64,000 nt of DNA from Caenorhabditis elegans (Eukaryota; Nematoda; Chromadorea; Rhabditida; Rhabditidae). The stretch lies in NCBI RefSeq assembly GCF_000002985.6, contig NC_003283.11:682001-746000 (forward strand), written 5' to 3'. Under the pieces are notes generated by a model that did not search any database, was not told the DNA's origin, and was given only the letters and a program-made list of their open reading frames with translations. Shown piece after piece: positions 59,141-64,000 of this stretch. A program made the translations under genes and the position numbers. Position 1 is the first letter of the stretch, and each line of letters starts with the position of its first letter.

Positions 59141-59607
59141 AAATTTCAGACCGATGAAATAGATGTTGTAGATCATCTTAGTTGATTCTGGTGCTGATTC
59201 AAGTATTGGGCGCCGCGCAGCGCCCTCTAACATAAAATTAGGCGTTTCAGGACAATTTTAGAGATCCTACGAATTTCCACGGATAAATTTCTTTTGAAAA
59301 TTGATTTGCAAAATGTCTGGATCAGTTTGAACTTAAGTCATGAATAAGTTGTTCTTAGAAAAAGCCAAAAAAAGGGGATTTTATTAGAAAAAATCAAAAA
59401 TTCGAGGGGGCGCTATAGAAATTGGGCGGTCGTTTTAGAGACTTTTTGACCTAGTCTCCTCAGTCTATTGAATTTTTTGATGAAAATTTTGGACAGGGGG
59501 TTTTTCGACATTTGGAATCAAATGGCATTAGCAGTTTTTTGTAAAAAATGTCAGAAGGTGATGAAATGAGAAAAAATAGGGGGGCGCTATAGAAGTTGGG
59601 CGCACTG
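59141..59607 (-). repeat. Right terminal inverted repeat of Tc3-like element
   Basis: Complement of 57439-57908 with only a few mismatches seen (for example tagaaattgggcgg for tagaagttgggcgg in the inner site). Confidence 0.9.
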
Positions 59608-59609
59608 TA

Positions 59610-60119
59610 CGTGTGTTACGGCTTTTTTTTCAAAAAAAGTTTCATATAATTTGATTTTACTTTTATATACATACATATAACGATAGATGCATATTCGACA
59701 AATAGTTTATGAAATAATACCCAAAACTTCCAAATTTATATCTGAGACGTTCTGAAAACTTCCCAAAAAACGGTATGGTTGTTCAAGGTTTTAGAAAAAA
59801 GGGCGTATTTTCAGATAAAATCTCAAAATTTGCCAACTTGTGCCGCAGCTTAACAAAAATTAATCTTCATTGGAGAACGTTTTTCTTCCCGTAGTAACAC
59901 GTTGTGTTTGATAAGAAAAACTTCGTGCACCTAAACTGATTCCTTCCTCGGGAAGTAATTCGATTATCAGAAGCTTATCAGTTTGTCAAATTCCAGCAGG
60001 TAGGCGGTGTTGTTGCAAATAAAAGTTCGTAAGGCGCCCCCAGTTGAGGATGACGGAATATGAGTCAACCAGAAAATTTTCAATAAGTACCTGATATCTA
60101 ACTAGGAGCATCTTGAAAA
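59610..60119. other. Intergenic between the transposon and the transthyretin-like gene
   Basis: No feature recognised; presumed promoter for the + strand gene starting at 60120. Confidence 0.45.
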
Positions 60120-61257
60120 ATGACAACTCTACTCCAATTATTCACTTTAATTATTTATTTCTCTAATATTAGCTGCTTTATAATTGATAGCTGGAACATT
60201 GCGTTCACCTGCGGAGATCGTCACGTTGCAAAAGCTGATCTACGTTTATATGAATATAAAGATGGTAAGTGATCCTAATTTATATACTGAAATATTAAAA
60301 AAATTTCAGGAGGCTTCCACAAAGAAATTTCGAGTTTTCATGGTGTGACAGACATTCGGGGGCAGTACAAACTAAATGGAGATATTTTGAAATCGCTGAG
60401 ATTTGACACACCTAGTGCTGAATATCGAATCATGATCAAGGACATGTGTGGATTGGACAAAATAGTGAGTTGGTGGAAAACAATCAATATTTTAGTAAAA
60501 ATGGGAAAAATTTAAATTTACTGCCATCAATCAATCATTGAAAACTGTCTTTTTGGCAGCCGGGAAAGTTCCATTCATTATCGATGCACCATGATAAAAA
60601 AAATCGGCAGTAATTCTCTTTTTTTATATTTCTAAATTCCCTTTGAACAGTATTGATTTATTTTCTTTTTTTTAAATTATTTTTGTTTGGGTACGAAATT
60701 CCGCAAAAGTTTTTAAAGAGCCAACTTATTAAAAAAAACTTCCGATTTATTACTTAATTTCATCATAGTCAAATTTTTCAAATAAATTCTCATAACATGT
60801 TTATTGATTTCAAAACATGTTTATTGACAATTATTGTGTTTTTGGAAAACTATAGTACTGTCCAATGTTCGAATTCCTAGACTGTTTGAATGTTAATAAT
60901 TAAATCATGAATAGACTATAAAAAATCGATCGGATTTTTTTGTTTTTGATCCACGATTTTCAAAAGTTTTTTATCAATGTTCAAAAAATCATATAAAAGT
61001 TAGAACATTTTTCTGAATTTTATCACTATGATGTTAGGTCATTGTAGCACCAGCAAAGTGGTTTTTAAAGAATAAAAAGTATTAATAATCGAATATTTAA
61101 TTTTTATTTTTTTGAAAACCTTATATTTTTCCAGGAATGTAACCTACCCCACAATCGCTTCGAAATCTCTCTAAACTCCTTATTTTCCAAACGACAACAC
61201 ACTGTGGACCTGAGCCATTCTGATTGGGAGCCGTTCCGTGGTACTCACTGCTCTTAA
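60120..61257 (+). CDS. Transthyretin-like (TTR-52/TTL type) secreted protein
   Basis: Three exons: 60120-60264, 60310-60464, 61135-61257, giving 140 aa. A signal peptide (residues 1-20, ending ISC) leads into a small beta-sandwich pattern of the nematode transthyretin-like family: FTCGDRHVAKADLRLYEYKD, GGFHKEISSFHGVTDIRGQY, YRIMIKDMCGLDK, and ECNLPHNRFEISL. Conserved cysteines are at the expected places in strands A and F and after the last exon junction. Typical members are secreted, of mostly unknown function. This copy is diverged (no canonical VRG-x-L-C start), so family confidence is moderate to good. Intron 2 is 670 nt and contains part of a foldback. Confidence 0.75.
60970..61075. repeat. 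Partial copy of the ggtggagtagcgc foldback (TTR intron 2)
   Basis: caaaaaatcatataaaa, tatcactatgatgttaggtc and attgtagcaccagcaaagtgg match the interior of the 22686-23412 element with about one change in eight. Confidence 0.7.
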
Positions 61258-61647
61258 TAATCTAACTTTTATGTAGTTGTATTCTTCAATTTTTTTGCAT
61301 AATTTGCTGAAAGTTTGTACAAATCGTTTTTCGAACAGTTCAATTATAGAATAAATTTTGTCTATTTTTGTAAAACTTAGGGATGTTGCGCAGACGACAT
61401 CAATCGAGAAATATGCACATTTTTTCTCAGAACCCGGTACGATGCGAACACCGCAAAAACATCCATTCTCAGGATTATAGAAATGGGCAATTCAAAAATT
61501 GATTCTTAGACAGAAATGACGAATTCCTTGAATTACTAATAGTCTGTCAAATTTTTGTATCTTACAGGGGAAATGAAAACGCGACCAAAACAAAACGCCC
61601 CGTTTGCCTAACATCAGAACACTTTTTTTTGAGTCATTTTGCGGAAA

Positions 61648-63475
61648 ATGTACCAAGTGGTTCATTTCGTCCAATATTTTGGATTTTTCTTCTCACAATT
61701 CACCAACTTTATTCTACTTTATCTTCTTCGGGCAAAGGCTGGAAAACATTTAGGCCCTTTTCGCTATCTCATGATAACTTTTTCGCTGTACTCGGTTGTC
61801 TACAACTACGTGGATATTATCACTCATCCGTTAGTTCTCATCGAGAAGCAAGTCTTCGTTGTGATCAATCATGGACCATTTCGCTACACGCCTGGGTTCG
61901 GATATGTGCTTGTTTGTAAGTTTCGAGTTGGTTTAAAAATTTGAGTGAATTTAATTATTTATAATTTCTATTCAGGCATTTTTGGCGCATCGTTTGGTTT
62001 ATGCATCTCCCTCCTCTGTACACAGTACATGTTCCGGTACATCGTTATTTGCCAGTGAGTTTGAGTTAGGCTCAGGAAATTTGATTTTCCCGCCAATTTT
62101 TTCTCAGAGAATTTGAATTTTCCGCAGCAAAATTTCTGTTCGGAAAATGTGCACTTCTCGCCAAAATTTCTGCTCATGAAATTCGAATTCCCCGCCAAAA
62201 GTTTCCGCTCAGAAAATTTAATTTTTCCGGCAAAAGTTTCCGCTCAGAAAATTTAAAATTTCCGCCAAAAGTTTCCGGTCAGAAAATTTAAATTTTCCGC
62301 AAATGTCTTTTATCAGAAAATTGTGTTTGTCAGAAAGTTCAAATTTCCTCCAAAAATTTCTGCTCCGAAATTTTTGAATTTTCTCGAAAGGTTTTTTCTC
62401 AGAAAGTTCAAATTTCCGCCAAAATGTTTTTAAAAAAACGAACAGAAAATTTTAACTTCCCGCAAAATATGTTCTGTTCCAAAAAGGTGTGCTTCTCGCT
62501 AAAATTGTTGCTCATGAAATCTGAATTCCCTCCAAATTTTTTTCTCAGAAAATTCAAATTTCCCGAAATATATATTTCGCCGAAATGTTGTTTCTCTGAA
62601 AATTTGAGTTTCTAGTCCAACCTTTTTTCTGAGAACATTTTAATTTTCCGCCGAAATGTTTTTTTCTTATAAAATTCGAATTTTCCGCAAACATTGTTTT
62701 CATATATATTCCAATTTTCAGCCAAAAATACCTTCATTTAATTGAGGGAAAACGACTTGCTTTACTGTTTCTCTTCCCCACTACAATTTCCATCACTTGG
62801 TTCACTTTCTGTTATTTCGGCTTGACTATAACCTCTGAAAAACGAGAAGCTCTTAGAATTCCATTCCAAGAAAACTATGGGGAAGATTCGGATGTTCTCA
62901 TGTTTGCCGCTGGCCAATACTGGATTTTCGGTGCAAATGGTGAAAAGATATGGTGCTTACGAGATTGTTTTGCGACTCTTGGGCTTGTTGGATTAATGGT
63001 AATGATTTCAAGTTATGAGCACATAAATTTTAAAGTTTTCAGGGAATTTGCTGCTTTGTGATCATTTTTTGTGGACTGAAGACGTTCAGGAAAATGATAG
63101 AGGTTCAGGGCTCAATGAGCAAGCAAACAGCGGCGCTGAACAAACAACTTTTTCTGACGTTAACGTTACAGGTAAGAAAAATGAATTTCAAATTGACTTC
63201 TATGAATTTGATTTAAAATAATATATTATATATATTTTCAGACTCTACTCCCTTTTATCTTAATGTACGGCCCCGTTGGTCTTATATTCTTTGCGCCACT
63301 TTTCGAATGGAACCTTCAACTTTTCGTCAGCTCAGCCGGAGCCACGACAGCTATTTACCCGGCTTTTGAGCCATTAATTGTTATTTTCTGTATTAGTCTG
63401 TTCCGCAACGCAGTTTTTCCGTGCACACGGTCAAAAGTCACCACTTCTTCGGGAGCGTTTTCCTCTGCTCTTTAA
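61648..63475 (+). CDS. 7TM chemoreceptor, str type
   Basis: Five exons: 61648-61915, 61976-62054, 62722-62998, 63043-63171, 63242-63475, giving 328 aa. Features: FTNFILLYLLRAKAGKHLGP then FRYLMITFSLYSVVYN (TM1-TM2, with the glycine-threonine/proline-tyrosine-lysine-type linker of Str), FGLCISLLCTQYMFRYIVIC after TM3, KQLFLTLTLQTLLPF before TM6 and AIYPAFEPLIVIFCISLFRN in TM7. This is the Str core. Intron 2 is 667 nt and made of a degenerate minisatellite. The initiation codon is taken at the only ATG in the first open stretch. Intact. Confidence 0.83.
62060..62718. repeat. Degenerate minisatellite (CGCCAAAATTTCTGCTCAGAAAATTT) in str intron 2
   Basis: About 17 imperfect units of 33-40 nt with the cores ccgccaa and tctcagaaaatttgaatttt; complement of the GGCGGGAAATT family at 2290-2700. 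It fills the intron. Confidence 0.75.
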
Positions 63476-64000
63476 TTGTTCACAAACTTTATTCATTGAT
63501 AAATTCTAAACTCAGTATTTTGAAAAAAATAATGAATGGCATAAGCTCAAATTATCAAGTTCACACTTAAAGCAATGAAAAACCGCTCAAAATCGAAAGC
63601 ACACGTAATTTCTTGGCCCGACATCTACAGGGTTCGGCGTGTCGCGCTACCAAGCCCACAGAGGCGCGGAATCCGATTGTTGTCGGACCACGATTCTCAA
63701 TTGGGACCTCGATTTGTTAAGCATCTCGGAAAGTGTCCCTCATATTGGGCGGGGCTTAAACTTTGCGGTTTATGTAGTCGTACCTTCCACAAAACCGAGT
63801 GAAAGTTTTATAACATTTCTTGCAGCTGACAAAACTTGGGTGCTCAAAAACCAACAAGTCTTTTGACTTTTTAAGGATATGCACATTCAAAAACAAAAGT
63901 GCAGCAAAATGCTACAAAAACTTGAAGCAATTATCCCATGACACATATTACGATGTTTGCTCATTCGAAGCGTCACATTGTGCATGAGACTGTAATTGGT
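63476..64000. other. 3' flank, no gene recognised
   Basis: 63600-63800 is GC-richer (cggcgtgtcgcgctaccaag, gagtgaaag) with ORFs in two + frames but no family likeness; it looks like a degraded repeat. Confidence 0.4.

Larger units (their letters stand above)
57439..59607 (+). mobile_element. Tc3-like (Tc1/mariner superfamily) DNA transposon, 2169 bp
   Basis: It begins CAGTGCGCCCAACTTCTATAG and ends with the complement, and is flanked on both sides by TA (57437-57438 and 59608-59609), the target duplication of this superfamily. The terminal inverted repeats are long, about 465-470 bp (57439-57908 and 59141-59607), as in Tc3, and nearly identical. One transposase gene, now broken, lies between them. 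Confidence 0.95.

Noticed and set aside
63575-63866. Two overlapping 75-codon ORFs at the window end
   Set aside because: No splice-supported structure or known domain; probably repeat-derived.
1-64000. A new multi-gene system
   Set aside because: Neighbouring genes belong to separate, known families on both strands with their own upstream regions; I see no co-directional module or shared regulatory signature.

Overview
The window reads as nuclear DNA of a Caenorhabditis nematode, very probably C. elegans. Genes are spread over small exons with short GT-AG introns, and 3' splice sites are TTTCAG. The protein content is dominated by nematode-only chemoreceptor families. It also holds a full-length bifunctional glyoxylate-cycle gene of 968 codons (icl-1), a Tc3-like element and many long foldback repeats. 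This mix of multicopy receptors, UGT, CYP, F-box and repeats is typical of a C. elegans autosome arm. Chromosome V is likely, but that is inference. All gene models below were built by hand from splice signals, reading-frame closure and family similarity.

Layout. 0-4.2 kb: an srx receptor and a DUF273 (putative glycosyltransferase) gene, both +. 4.2-8.9 kb: foldback repeats around a single gene with a SANT-like segment and a basic Pro/Ser tail. 8.9-14.0 kb, - strand: an srxa-like receptor, a str/srj receptor and a 5'-truncated tandem copy of the latter. 14.6-17.1 kb, -: a complete UDP-glycosyltransferase. 18.1-19.7 kb, +: a second srxa-like receptor. 20.6-28.6 kb, +: three srbc-like receptors, two of them close paralogues separated by 3.4 kb of foldbacks and a possible Helitron end. 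28.6-30.9 kb, -: a CYP33-type P450. 31-33.8 kb: a 164-bp tandem repeat and two orphan coding exons. 33.8-37.8 kb, -: an srbc-like gene with an intron occupied by a 2.5-kb foldback. 39.5-41.8 kb: a duplicated scrap of the icl-1 3' end, a broken basic-protein fragment and an F-box/FBA gene. 42.5-46.0 kb, -: icl-1. 46-50.5 kb: no confident gene. 50.5-56.9 kb: an sri/srh-like receptor (+) and two tandem str/srj receptors (-). 57.4-59.6 kb: a dead Tc3-like transposon. 60.1-63.5 kb, +: a transthyretin-like secreted protein and a str-type receptor.

How the genes work together. There is no operon-like pathway. The receptors form an expanded chemosensory repertoire. UGT and CYP are enzymes of xenobiotic or lipophile metabolism that are commonly interspersed with such clusters. 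icl-1 is the one central-metabolism gene (isocitrate to glyoxylate plus succinate, then glyoxylate plus acetyl-CoA to malate). I did not find a clear new system. The most unusual points are the intron-sized foldback inside an srbc gene, a perfect 98-bp-arm palindrome, the local duplication/truncation events (srj, icl-1 tail), an apparent gene-conversion tract between two srj genes, and the stand-alone SANT-like gene.
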